A stretch of DNA of 64,000 nucleotides, taken from positions 36,636,001-36,700,000 of the forward strand of contig NC_087246.1 of the NCBI RefSeq assembly GCF_037042905.1. Reading direction: 5' to 3'. The DNA is from Lytechinus pictus. Lineage: Eukaryota > Echinodermata > Echinoidea > Temnopleuroida > Toxopneustidae. Under the pieces are notes generated by a model that saw only the letters and a list, made by a program, of their open reading frames with translations, did no database searches and had not been told where the DNA came from. Within the stretch, counting starts at the first letter, position 1. The number at the start of each line of letters is the position of its first letter. Positions 22,407-33,444 of the stretch are shown piece by piece. Made by a program: the position numbers and the translations under genes.

Positions 22407-23075
22407 GCTCCTTGCTCTTCCGGCTCCCTATCTCTGAATAGTGTTGATGCTTGTGACCTGCATGTTGCTACGTGTGATTATGTGAAAACACATTCTGATG
22501 AAGAGCAGTGGATGATGCTGTCTTTCGGTAACTTAATCAAACATTCATCAAGACTCAATATTCTTCCAAATGTTCATTCAAATGATTAATTCAGATTATA
22601 TCTGAAAAATTATGATTTTAAGTGCATGCAGTACTGTTATGTTTGGCTCTTGAGCCTCCAACTTGAAATTTTTATGCCTTGAAAGAACCATTATAACCCT
22701 ATTTTGAGATTGCATAGCGGGGGGGGGGGGCACTAGCGTACCTACGGGGGGCAGAGGGGGCAGACTGCTCCCCCTGACGAGTCTTTAAGACTTTTTCCAT
22801 TTTTTTTTCTGGTACGAAATCCTTTATTTGTGGTTGAAGACCTTTTTTTTTTTTTTTTTTGCTTGTCAAATTTTTTGGCAAACAAATTTGCCCCCCCTGT
22901 GGAAAATCCCAGGGGGGGGGGGGGGGGCAAACATCCGTGAACTTGTTTTTTAATTTTTAAGATAATCTGTTCTGCACTGTCAATTTTTTCGATAAACTTC
23001 AGCATTAAATTTGCCATGAAATAGCACCTGCCATCATCAAAGCACCAGTAAGAGAGTAAGTGTAGTCTACACGTA
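22407..23075. other. FAM210A 3' flank with G-tract repeat
   Basis: This is probably 3' UTR and flank. A repeat at about 22720-22935 contains G runs, the end GCGTACCTACGGGGGGCAGA and a long T tract. No polyadenylation signal is certain; AATAAA occurs at 23880 and 24043. Confidence 0.45.
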
Positions 23076-23077
23076 TA

Positions 23078-23625
23078 CAGTGCATCCCAGAAAAAAGGAA
23101 ACCAGGATTCCCATGTCTTTTATCTTCAAAGGCAAACAAAATATGGCATTTCATTGACATAATCATATAATTCACTTATTCCTCTTTATTTTGGTACCTA
23201 ACATGAGACGAACACTTCACGCATTAATGAGCAAGACGAGTTTGAAATTTCAATGTCAAAACCAGGTTGCGCAGAAAAAAATTGGATAAGATTGGTTCGA
23301 GATACGACGACCGTGCCTAATCAACGATTGGCTCATTTGCATTTCTTTTGTATTCTTTGTTAAGATTCTCTCACTGATCCCTAAATTTTTGTAAAATGAG
23401 ACTATATTCGGATTCACATGTGAGTTTCTGCGCAAATCGTTTCTGATATGCCTCAATATTTATTGTTTGTAATCTGCCATGCATGAACGATTTGCTTAGC
23501 TGTTGCTTTCAAATTCGAGATGAGATCCTACTCTTGCCACGAGTATAAAATTCATAGCAAAAACATATTTAATAATTGTGAAATCTATCTCTGAAAGTGG
23601 GTTTCCTTTTTTTTGGGACGCACTG
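23078..23625. mobile_element. Tc1/mariner-like MITE F with TA target duplication
   Basis: The left terminus is CAGTGCATCCCAGAAAAAAG followed by GAAACC. The right terminus is the inverse with small differences (GGGTTTCCTTTTTTTTGGGA, CGCACTG). TA dinucleotides flank both ends. It is 548 bp with no transposase. A decayed relative is at 38547-38980. Confidence 0.8.
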
Positions 23626-23627
23626 TA

Positions 23628-25410
23628 TTATCATCATTATGATGTGATTTTATAATTTTATTAGACTATAGAACTATAAGATTTATAGATCAGGGGAAGT
23701 TTTACAAAGATAAAAGTTGCACTTTGATTGCAGTTGCATACAGTATATAACCGAGGAGGTTTTACTTTAGCCTCCTTGATATAATGTATCACTGCATTGT
23801 TTTTTTCAGATCATGTTCATCTTTCTCTCTATCTCTCTCTCTCTATACATATATAAAGCTACATTTTGGAAAAATTGAAAATAAATTTTATTATACAAAT
23901 TCAATATATTTTAATGAATTTCTTGAGAGATATGCATTAATACGCATGAACATATGAAGTACTTCTCTATTTTTTTTGCATTGAAAATGTCTATGAGATT
24001 ATAAATGTGATGAGATTAATTTGATGGTTTTCACAATATCAGAATAAAGTATGCAATATTAAGATTATAGTTAAGGTGTGGCAATGGCGGAGGCATAAAT
24101 TGACCATGTCGAATCGAGAATATGTCTGGTTATTTAGAAACTGCAACTTATGGTGTGTTACATTTCTTACAAGCAGGTGTGAATTGAAAAGATGCCCATC
24201 GTACCCCCTCATATTAAAGACCCAGACTGGACCAAAAGTGAAATGTTATAACAATGGAAAGCTCATAAACTACTAAATACAATGTAAGCTTTATGCATTT
24301 TCACTACTTACAAGCCGTATTTTGCTAAAGAATAGCTCCAATTATTAGGCTTCTAAAATAAGCCTTATTGTGCTTTTCATTTGCCTCGAGATGTCATGTT
24401 GTGCTAGAAGCATCATGATTCCATGGTTTTGTAAAAAGAAAAACTCAGTGATTTTCCCGGGGGGGGGGGGGGCAGTCAAATGAATTGCTGTACACAAGTG
24501 TGACCAAATTATTTCCAAACACCCTCTAAACAAATTTTTCTCTGTGTTATGGAGAACAATTTATGATTGTGATTAGAAATAACATAATTTTTATATTTTG
24601 AGTTATATAGACCCAAGGTCTATATAATTCTTCATATCTTCATTGATCAATCATTTAATGTATTTCTGCATTAAGTATTCGTAAACTTATTCATGTAAAA
24701 AGCAGTGAGTAGGGATAAACAATATGACAATATTGATATTTTACATTGGAACTTCCATCATTAGATGAAATTGTATGTACATATCTTCATTATCACATCT
24801 TCATTATCACAAATATCTCAGCATTATAAATTAAGGATTTTTCCTTTCTAATGTTGATCTTCATTGCATGCCTAGGCAGCATAATAGGTAATATGAACAA
24901 ACGGTGAACGTGTATCAACTTTTCAGCTTACTACTGTTGTGCTAGCCTATACCACATACCCGGTATGTAAAATGTGTAGCCCTAAAAGTAAATCTGTAAG
25001 GATGTTCTTAAGGAAAACTTTTGCAATCAACTTAAAATAACAATTGCAACTACTGGACAAGTTTAACATCTACTGATTCTTTCTGTTGTGGCAGAAGTTG
25101 ACCAACAATATATCACACTTTTGTAATCTCTCAATTTATGTTTTTCAATCAGTATTTGACTTGCAATTGATTACAAATGTCAGTATTTGACTTGCAATTG
25201 ATTACAAATGTGTTGCGCCTAATATTATTTATTGCATAAAGCAGCAATATGACTAATTCATAAGTGTCACTATCCTTAGACAATCTTTTTTTTGCAAGGA
25301 TGAGTAGAAGTCTTCTGTTGCATATCATAAATCACACCAAGTGTGCAAAAAATTATATATACTATATTTTGTGGGGTTTCATAACTGTCTATTGTATTAG
25401 AATACCAGGG
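23628..25410. other. AT-rich intergenic DNA
   Basis: A short CT microsatellite lies at 23822-23845 and a G tract at 24460. A 42 bp stretch with CAGTATTTGACTTGCAATTG is tandemly duplicated at 25150-25211. No gene is supported. A frame at 24076-24276 lacks recognisable features. Confidence 0.45.
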
Positions 25411-25411
25411 G

Positions 25412-25572
25412 GCTGTTTCATAAAGCTGTTCGTAAGTTAAGAGCGACTTTAAGAACGACTGGTGAACCTTTCTTACATGGCAAACCATCGCCAATGAATA
25501 TACCATTTACCACAAGAAAGGATCACCAGTTCTTAAAGTCGCTCTTTATTTACGAACAGGTTTATGAAACAC
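25412..25572. mobile_element. Short palindromic MITE C
   Basis: GGCTGTTTCATAAAGCTGTT and CGTAAGTTAAGAGCGACTTT on the left are mirrored on the right by AAAGTCGCTCTTTATTTACG and AACAGGTTTATGAAAC. The length is about 160 bp. A single end of the same family appears at 21498-21522. Confidence 0.75.
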
Positions 25573-25582
25573 TCACCTGAGT

Positions 25583-25710
25583 CCCGTAACACAAAGGTTA
25601 GCGATTGATCGTAGAACGTTTTATACGATTGATTCCATTGAATACAATGTACAATAAATCGTGAAAATCAAGCGTACGATCAATCGCTAACCTTTGTGTT
25701 AGGAGACCCA
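25583..25710. mobile_element. Palindromic MITE D
   Basis: CCGTAACACAAAGGTTAGCG with ATTGATCGTA on the left pairs with TACGATCAATCGCTAACCTT and TGTGTTAGGAG on the right. A partial relative follows at once (25713-25735). A diverged copy lies at about 52318-52430 in a dynein intron. Confidence 0.75.
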
Positions 25711-25775
25711 GGACTCCGTAACATAAAGGTTTGCGATGTCTGCTTCATAGAGGGAGTTCTTGTGAAATTTTGATA

Positions 25776-26366
25776 TTAAAGGAGAATGAAACCCTTGAAA
25801 CCAGCTGAATCCATATCAAAGAGAAAAATCAAAGAAACATATTGTTGAAAGTTTGAGGAAGATTGAATGAATAATAAGAAAGTTATGAGCATTTGAATAT
25901 TGAGATCACTAATGCCATATAGATCCTCCCATTGGCAATGCGATCAAGATCTGTGATGTCACACACGTACAACTCCCTCATTACTTTAGTACTTATTTCA
26001 CTTATATTCTCACTTTTATAGAGTCTATCACAAGGTGAGGTGTTCTCTTTATATGAGAGGACAAGTACAGAGGTTTCACAACATATCATTGATGAATCGT
26101 TTGTCATATGATTAGAATGAGCAAAAAGATATGTTTTGGGGTATATTTTCAGCATCCAAAAGGGGAGAGGTGTTCATCTGTGACATCATAGATCTTGGTC
26201 GCATTGCCAATGGGAGGATCTCCATAGCATTAGTGATCTCGACATTCAAATGCTCATAACTCTTCTATTGCTAGTCCTATTTTACTCAAACTTTTGTTGA
26301 TCTTATTCTTTGATTTTTCTGCTTTCACAAAAGCTAACTTACTCCAAGAGTTTCATTCTCCTTTAA
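25776..26366. mobile_element. TTAA-flanked MITE J copy 1
   Basis: The ends are TTAAAGGAGAATGAAAC and GTTTCATTCTCCTTTAA. Just inside are GCTGAATCCATATCAAAGAG on the left and TTTTCTGCTTTCACAAAAGC on the right. Nearly identical copies are at 37821-38407 and 57447-58038. A TTAA at each edge in all three copies suggests TTAA-specific insertion (as in piggyBac-type elements), which is an inference. Confidence 0.85.
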
Positions 26367-26400
26367 TGATCAGAAGATTATTATAGATAATTATCTGTAT

Positions 26401-26800
26401 AATGGTGATGAGATGATTGATGATGATGATGATGACAATGATGATGGTCATGATTATGATGGTGATGGTGGTGATGATAGTGATGATTATTATGATGGCG
26501 TTGATGATGGTGATGATGATAGTGATGATGATGATGATTATGATCGTGATGGTAGTGATGAGATGATGGTGGTGATGATGACGATTATATGGTGATGAGA
26601 TGATGATGCATGATTAGGATTATTCAATGATGATGATGGTGGTGGTGATGATGACCATGATTGATTATGATGATGTGATGGTGTCATGGTGATGATGATG
26701 ACGGCGATGATGATGTGATGATGATCATGATCATGATGGTGATTGATGATCACGTGATGATGATGATGATGATGACGACGATATGGTGATGATGAACTAG
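26401..26800 (+). repeat. (GAT)n-rich microsatellite region
   Basis: About 400 bp of imperfect GATGAT/GGTGAT repeats. The Asp-rich and His-rich frames here are products of the repeat. It lies about 150 bp upstream of RABIF. Confidence 0.9.
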
Positions 26801-26804
26801 GTCT

Positions 26805-26956
26805 ACGCGTGTTACCAGGCAAGGCGCGGTGCCTCGCCGGCGATACAGTACAGCTCCGCGCCGCGCGCTCCGGATCGATAACATTAACACTAGCTGCGCT
26901 ATAGGGGATATTGGAATTGGAATGCTGATATGTGCATACAGACTGCCACTCCCATC
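26805..26956 (+). promoter_or_regulatory. GC-rich 5' flank of RABIF, probable promoter/5' UTR
   Basis: A sharply GC- and CpG-rich stretch (GCCTCGCCGGCGATACAG, CTCCGCGCCGCGCGCTCCGG) sits between the GAT repeat and the RABIF start codon. It fits a TATA-less CpG promoter and 5' UTR. No start site can be placed. Confidence 0.45.
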
Positions 26957-27142
26957 ATGGATACGGACGCTGCAAGAGATTCGAACCCTGCTAATGAATC
27001 CGGGGCTGAGCCTGAGGAATCAGAATCACTCCAAGACATATCTGAGCTAATCAAAGATGGGAAAAATGCAAAAACGATTATGTGTGAAAGATGCAACAGT
27101 AAAATTTTATTACCAGGAGTGGCTGAAGTAGCGACGAAAGAG
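26957..27142 (+). CDS. RABIF: RABIF (MSS4), exon 1 (residues 1-62)
   Basis: MSS4/RABIF is a small cytosolic zinc protein that binds nucleotide-free exocytic Rab GTPases, acting as a weak exchange factor or holdase. The exon encodes an acidic N-terminus, then LIKDGKNAKTIMCERCNSKI and LLPGVAEVATKE. CERC is the first zinc-binding Cys pair. I chose the ATG at 26957 (ATCATGG) because it begins MDTDAARDS. An in-frame ATG at 26930 would add nine residues and is possible. The donor is AAAGAG|GTATGA, phase 0. Confidence 0.93.
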
Positions 27143-27196
27143 GTATGATCTAGTCCCATTCGTGTCATTTTGTGTAGTGCACAGTGGCCAGTGCAT

Positions 27197-27395
27197 ATAG
27201 TCACATAGTGACTCTGGACACGATCAAGTTTATTTAGAAAAATTTACAAGCGAAGTTTCTCAATTTTTTGTACAAAATGTTAGGAAATATTATAAAGAAC
27301 AAAATAGAAGATGATTACAACTATTGAATTCATATTTTTAGTGTAATCCAAAGACAAAAAGAAGATCTATGATTATGAACAAAGTGAGTATGAGT
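27197..27395 (-). repeat. Inverted relative of the 16205-16427 repeat, in the RABIF intron
   Basis: Read on the minus strand, this stretch gives ATTACACTAAAAATATGAAT, then AATAGTTGTAATCATCTTCT and ACTTCGCTTGTAA. It parallels 16240-16370 with scattered mismatches. The CCGGAC termini are degraded (CTCTGGACACGATC). Confidence 0.65.
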
Positions 27396-27425
27396 ATGAC
27401 TATAATTAGTATATGATGGTGGGCC

Positions 27426-27875
27426 CTAAGTCTGCGCACCTAACAATTTGAGTTAAGATTTAACATGAATTTCTTCTTATTTCACAAAATCTTTTGGATA
27501 ATAATGTTCCTTATATTATTGAGAGTAAGTATACCAAATTTCTCATTAAAAAATGAAAGAAAATATAGGATTTTCTTGAAAAAACCTTGGGCAGTCATTT
27601 TCAGATTGAAAAAAAAAATGGTACCCCATGTCTGCGCACTCATTCACTTTGCACACGATTCGGAGATTTTGATGAGAAAGGCTGTATTTTGAGGCCGTCA
27701 CATGAAATGCCCTGAATTCATTATTTTTTCACCATTTTGAGTCGGATTTTTTTATGAATACCTGTCTTTGTATTGCATGTGTAAAGTTCGTGCTCGTTGC
27801 GTATCTTCTTTTACTAGAATCGCGCAGATACGCGGGTGCGCAGACTTGGGAGACCGCGCAGACATGGGGGAACTG
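27426..27875. repeat. Interleaved inverted repeats on TCTGCGCAC/GTGCGCAGA
   Basis: AAGTCTGCGCACC at about 27429 is inverted at 27834 (GGTGCGCAGACTTGG). CCCCATGTCTGCGCAC at about 27621 is inverted at 27857 (CGCGCAGACATGGGG). The block lies in the RABIF intron. It is probably a non-autonomous element with repeated subterminal motifs. Confidence 0.5.
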
Positions 27876-28237
27876 ACCATACTAATACTAACCTCGCAAT
27901 ACGTGTGAGTGTATAATTATGGTCTAACTGTTAATGTTATGGGACAAAAAAATGAAAATCAAGCTCTTCAAGCTACACTGACTGCCTCCTTCAATCCTGA
28001 AGATTCTTGCAGTATTGTAGAACCGGGGACCGGCAGGTAACAAATTTGCTTCACAAAGGATAATATCAAATATGAGTAGCAGTCATGAAAAAGGGGGATA
28101 AAGTTGCAATGCAACACCAGAAGAATTATTCCCTGCACCGGCAGGGAAAAAAGGGAGTCCCCCACCTATCCCTTTTTTTGTCATGAATGTAACCATTTAT
28201 TATCTTTCCTTTTTTCCTGTTTTTCCTCTTTGGATAG

Positions 28238-28477
28238 ATTTTCCTGCCGCACATGAAGAAAAAGTCGGAGCAAGAGAACGCCACGGAGGGGGAGACGCTG
28301 AGTAAGCATTGGGTAGTTTCGGACATGTTCACCTTTGAGAACGTTGGTTTCACAAACACTGTTGGCACGGCCAAGTATCTTCTTTGTGCCGACTGTGAGG
28401 TTGGACCCCTCGGATGGCATGATGTAACTGACAAAACAAAGTTCTTTGTGGCCTTGGATCGGGTGCTGCACCAATGA
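28238..28477 (+). CDS. RABIF: RABIF (MSS4), exon 2 (residues 63-141)
   Basis: The acceptor TTTGGATAG precedes 28238. The exon encodes IFLPHMKKKSEQ, a variable acidic loop, then SKHWVVSDMFTFENVGFTNT and KYLLCADCEVGPLGWHDV, ending FFVALDRVLHQ and TGA. CADC is the second zinc-binding pair. The DMFTFENVGFT and GPLGWH blocks are the most conserved part of the family and form the Rab-binding face. The complete protein is 141 residues against about 123 in human, the extra length being at the N-terminus. There are no frameshifts and all four zinc ligands are present. Confidence 0.95.
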   Translation: MFLPHMKKKSEQENATEGETLSKHWVVSDMFTFENVGFTNTVGTAKYLLCADCEVGPLGWHDVTDKTKFFVALDRVLHQ

Positions 28478-28716
28478 GACATGACCGGAGAATCTGTGTA
28501 CCGTGCGACAGGGGTCATTGCATGCCTTATATCAACATCTTGGCGGTCACACAACTATGCTTTTGTAATCCAGAAGCAGTACATTATATCTGAGTGCAAT
28601 TCTACAGACCAATTGATGTAATCTCTCGTGTTGCTTGAAACTTTTAAACTGTTTAACCCGGGGCTCTTAACTCGCTGGCTACAGGAACCGGGTTGCACCT
28701 GCACGAAGTGTATGGG

Positions 28717-28722
28717 AATAAA
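28717..28722 (+). terminator. Candidate RABIF polyadenylation signal
   Basis: AATAAA lies 240 bp after the RABIF stop codon, the first canonical signal downstream. Confidence 0.4.
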
Positions 28723-28889
28723 AGAAGTCAGTAGTAGTCAATGGGTTAATTCTATATCAGTGATGCCAATCATGCCAATCTTATTTACTATAACTTATCA
28801 GTCGTTAAAAAAAAAAAATTACCCCCTTCCAGGGAACACCAAATTAATTCCAGCATCTAGCAATGACTGTAATTTTAACTGTTTGTAGA

Positions 28890-29340
28890 TGTATTTGGAT
28901 TACAATTAAACACAACTCATAAATATAGGCCATTTTCTTTGGTCTGAAACCAATTGTCAAGTATTGAAAGGAATACACGTATGGAGCAGTGTTTGAATAT
29001 TTTTGGTTTCTCTAGTAATCGTCGTTCAACCATATTGTGGAAATGGTGTACTAAATTTGACATTGTATTAAGTTGGCTTGAGGGCTATAATATGAAATAG
29101 TGGTTTTTTATTGCACAGCTCATTCTGCAGCTGAATTATAAGCATAATGAAGTGGACTGAAGATACCTAATATTAAATTTATTGCACAAATTACGCTTCA
29201 TGTATATGACACCCAACACATAATGAGGGTGATGTGGAAGTAGTGGAGGCAACATGTAGCAGCTATAGCTTATTTCAGACAGTTCCTACTATTTACTACA
29301 CGTCAACAAGCAAATTTTTGAAAAGCAAGGAAGTGTATTA
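28890..29340. other. Spacer downstream of RABIF
   Basis: AT-rich DNA with no supported gene, repeat boundary or RNA. Confidence 0.4.
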
Positions 29341-29342
29341 TA

Positions 29343-30325
29343 CAGTGCGTATCAAAAAAAGTTTACATTTTGAAAAAGCCCTAGGAATTAAAAAATATGC
29401 AACATGTGGGTAATTTTTTCACATGTAATCTTGGGTTTGGGTCTCATCTATCTAATGCAAGTTAAAGTTTTGACAGAATGTTACACTTGAGTGAGCACTG
29501 TCCATTTTTGTAAAGCTCGCAGAAATCTGTTTGCGCAGAAATGCTTGTTTTCACGCTGTGTAAAGGGGGAGAGGGCGAAATCAAACTTACCCTGCGAAAC
29601 ATTTCTCATCCATTTCCCTTGCACTTTTAGTCAATTGAAATTAAACGAATACATTCAAGCATTTTGTAACAATTTTGCCACCCAAATTGAAATTTCAGCA
29701 CTTTAATAAGCACAACCTTTACCCTTTTTGTGCCAGCTGGATCTGAGGACTTAACTGAATCTGAACAAAAGTTTATATCAGACATCTCCAGCATTTTTTC
29801 ACTAAGTTTGTATCATTTAAAGTGGGTTTACATTTCATTTTTCATTTAATACTTGTTTCTCCGCACTTTTTCCAAGCTTGACAATGATTAACAAAACGAA
29901 CATGAAGCCTAAGCCATTTTATGTAAATCACATCTCAGTGTAAAGCAAACATCGTCACGATGGCCTCGGTGTGTGGGGGAGTGGGGTGAGGCGCAATGCA
30001 CTCTTCGAAGTGTTTTGGCCTAGGAAACAAGTTAAAAAAGGTAAAAGATATCTTCAAATCAATTTTACTAGCTAAATTCCTCGTGTTCTTCATGATTAAG
30101 GTCTACTTTTATTCGCATAACTATTCCAGAGTTCTGCGCAAATCATTTTTCACTAACTTTTCAAAAGTAAGTGGTGCTCAGGAGGAAATATTTTTCGACA
30201 GTTATATCGTCATTTGCTTAAGTGGATCTGTACCAATGTTAAAATGTGGAAAAATCTTCAGGATATTACAAATATATAATTTTACAGGATTTTTTCTAAG
30301 TGTAAACTTTTTTTGATACGCACTG
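29343..30325. mobile_element. Tc1/mariner-like element G with 25 bp perfect TIRs
   Basis: The left terminus CAGTGCGTATCAAAAAAAGT plus TTACA is perfectly inverted at the right end. TA flanks each side (29341-29342 and 30326-30327). The length is 983 bp. The interior frames (for example 29996-30316) carry no recognisable transposase or catalytic triad, so the element is non-autonomous or badly decayed. Confidence 0.85.
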
Positions 30326-30329
30326 TATA

Positions 30330-31733
30330 CATCAATTATGAAAAAAATAAATTGATATCACGTAGCAACATTTTTAGAGAAAGGAAGTTTATTTTGATTT
30401 GGATGGGCTTTGATTTTGATTGTATCGAGTAATATTTCTGATTTCCAAGCTATTTTTCAAACAAGTAATAACTGTGATGTTGCTAATATTATTTTATGAG
30501 GAACATTTGTGTCACTGAAACAATTGGCCTCCACTTGAAGATTGTGTTTCAAAGTTTGTTATAAATGCTTACCATCTTAATCAAAATTGAAATAGCAGTA
30601 ATAGCATATCTAGACAAGAAGAAAAATAAAAAACTGAGTGGCTTTGTGCAATCATTTGCTTTTTTCTATGAACATTTACACAAAAGATGGATTTTTTGTG
30701 GTTGTTGGATTTGTGAGAAATGTACTTTCTCCTAATTTCTGAACATTCCTGATTTCTTGTCAATTTACTGTATTTTTTTTTTAAACATTTGGTATCAGTA
30801 AAATTGTTTTTCTTCAATGTCCTGTTAACATAATTAAAGAATGAAAAAAGATTCCTGCCTGTTCTATCCATCAGACAAAATGAATACAATTTTTTTGATA
30901 TAAAACTGTAATAAAGAACCGTTATTCAATCATGAAGCCATAATTAGGATCATTTTGTAAGGACTGCTATTCATTGTTCTCATCATGATTGTGTGGAACT
31001 TCTTGTTTGCAACATATATAGACACACAGGTGACAAACGGGACCTTGCTGCTCTGATTTTTTTTTCAAAGTTAAATCAATATTAACCAAATCTCCTGGGC
31101 AAAATTCAACTTAGAAAAAGTAAATAACATATACATGTATTGTTTGAATCTGGTCTTAAAAAAACTACCTTGGTTTAGGAATATATTTACTTTTGGAAAT
31201 TGACTTTATGCTGACTTACTTTACTTATTACTGCAAATCTTTAAGACCCATGTGGTTAGTTTAATTTTATTCTTTGGATTTAAATATAAAAACATGAAGT
31301 TGCATTAAACAAGTATTTCTTAAGAAATTCTTTAAAATAAATGTTAATTGTCACCATATTATCATAGATCTATTCTGGATCTATTATATTAACGTAAAGT
31401 TAACTTTGTGACAACATGAGATCTTAGCTGAAACCGATAACTCTGAAGATCACCAACATAGAAATGCATATGTGGGACAGTTGCTTGGAAAAAACACTGA
31501 CATACCATGTTTATTTTGCCCATTTCTCAGCAATTACCCATCGTCTTTTAGAGCTATTTGGCATATATTTTGTTATTTATTTTCAATTATAGATGCAAAT
31601 ACTTAGGTGGCCATTTTATTGGTTTCTGTTTGAACTCATTTGAGATTGTTACCACAACTATGTTTCATATTCATAAATTGTAGCTGGTGATAAATTTAGA
31701 AATGTTTGTATATTTTCCTGCAGAGCATAGACT
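30330..31733. other. AT-rich intergenic DNA
   Basis: I see no exon, RNA gene or clear repeat. The minus frame at 30581-30889 is Lys/Asn-rich, as expected of AT-rich non-coding DNA. Confidence 0.45.
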
Positions 31734-32041
31734 GGGCCTGTATTCTAAAGTCCAGTTTAATTTAGACCATGGTCAAACTGTATGCTAAAATTATGGGAAG
31801 CTCTAAATGTCAAGATTTGGTTTACTTTGGATAATGTGTACCATGTTGTTTCCTCATGCATCGATGATGAAGAAAACTATTTTCGTCATTATTCCCAGAC
31901 AGTTATGAATGGTCTGAGTGTAAAATGAGCCGTTGATTCAAACTTGTATTGTTTGAGATTTGTGGCACAATTAGCTATATTCATAGTTAATCCACAGCTG
32001 TAGACCAGAGTTTAAATTAATCTGGAGTTTAGAATATGAGC
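31734..32041. mobile_element. MITE family A copy 3, diverged
   Basis: The left end GGGCCTGTATTCTAAAGTCC and the right phrase CTGGAGTTTAGAATATGAG are the decayed family A termini. AAAATTATGGGAAGC and CATCGATGATGAAG match the interior of copy 1. Confidence 0.65.
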
Positions 32042-32767
32042 ATGAGAGTGTAGTTCAAAAACAATATTTCAAAAAGAAATCAATTATCTTCAAATGTATT
32101 ATATTTGTGTAATGATGTTTAATTATTTATTATAATATTAATTCACTGTGATTATGCAATTTAACTTTATCCAGCTGTGCCTATTGTGGTAAAACCGTTT
32201 GGGGTGTATTAAAAAAAGAAACCCAAGTTTCATGACTGATAGTGAGAACAAACCATCATCAAATTGATAACTTTTAAAATTTATCACCCAAAAGTAGAAC
32301 TTCTAAGTTTTCCATTTTTTTCAAAGGTAAAAGACTGTATTTGTTATTGAACACTACTGTCACTCAATTCTTTTGTTATTCAGGAAAAGATATGAAAGTT
32401 GGTTTTCCTTTTTTGATTACCCAGTACACTTGTGATTTACTTGTTCATTTTAAGTTGTGCAGTTGTATGACATACTTTTATGTAATGTTGCTGGAAATTT
32501 CATAATATTCCTGATAAAATTAGTCTTGTAGTGTAACTTTAATGAACTTTTCTGTAAAAAAAATGACTTGTTGGTGCCAACAAAAGAAATATTTGTAAAT
32601 ATCAATGCAACATTCAGTTTAATTGTAGTTTATTTTTCATTTAAATGTCAAGCAAAGTGCATAGTAGAGAGAGAGGAAGGGAGTGGAGAAGAGAAGATTT
32701 CAGAGATTCGGAGGGAGGGGTACAAGGAAATGAGACATCAAGAAAGAACAGAGAGAGAGAGAGATAC
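32042..32767. other. Spacer with a degenerate inverted-repeat element
   Basis: ATTAAAAAAAGAAACCCAAG near 32209 and GGTTTTCCTTTTTTGATTAC near 32401 are weakly inverted. They may be the ends of a decayed mariner-type MITE. A GA-rich tract lies at 32675-32765. Confidence 0.35.
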
Positions 32768-33228
32768 CGTTCTCATTACGCTTTCTAAAACTAGTTTACT
32801 GGAAACCGGTTCAGTAAACCAGTTTGGAATATCACATTGCTAGCGTTTCCATTTGATCACACGAAAGTGATTTTCAAAATCACTTCATGTAAAGCGATCT
32901 TGTTGCTATGGAAATGCTCTCAGTGGGGTGACACGTTGCGTGCGAAATTCGAAACTGCAGCATAGGCATTCTACACCTGTCGTGTGGAGTAGCGCACTCA
33001 AAATCTCAAAATGTGCGAAGATCGCTTCCTGAAGAACAGTTATTTTCTCACGCTAAAACCATTTTAATGAGGGAAAGTGATCTTGAAAACTACATCGAGA
33101 GGTGGTTTTCTGAACCGGTTTGGAAAATCGCTTCGACCATTCTCATTACACGTTAAACTAGTTTCCACTTAAGTAGTTTCCACTAAACTAGTTTCCAGTA
33201 AACTAGTTTTAGGAAGGTAGTGAGAACG
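32768..33228. mobile_element. Palindromic element inside a GA-rich tract
   Basis: The left end CGTTCTCATTACGCTTTCTA continues AAACTAGTTTACTGGAAAC. The right end is its inverse (GTTTCCAGTAAACTAGTTTT, AGGAAGGTAGTGAGAACG). The interior has further inverted AAACTAGTTTCCA and AACCGGTTT phrases. AGAGAGAGA lies just outside both ends, so the element seems to have split a GA tract. It is 461 bp with no ORF. Confidence 0.75.
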
Positions 33229-33444
33229 ATGTCAGAGAGAGCATACACACAGAGATTATTACAAACTCATAAAGTGGTTTAACCGCTACAGTAACCATGG
33301 TAACTGCATTAAATGAATTTCAACTGATAATTTCGACTATAATATTTCAATTATGATGGTTATTATCATCATCAAAATTGAAGTATTACACTAAAAATAA
33401 CTTCCATAGTTCTAATTACACTCCTGCCAGATGTGGATTGGCAA

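Noticed and set aside
24076..24276. 66-residue plus frame with several Cys
   Set aside because: No homologous motif, no exon signals, and nothing in phase nearby.
25883..26155. 90-residue minus frame also found at 37923-38117
   Set aside because: It lies inside MITE J copies; the third copy does not preserve a comparable frame.
26413..26822. Asp-rich and His-rich frames
   Set aside because: They are translations of the (GAT)n microsatellite.
28628..28888. 86-residue plus frame after RABIF
   Set aside because: It lies in the likely RABIF 3' UTR and has no recognisable motif.
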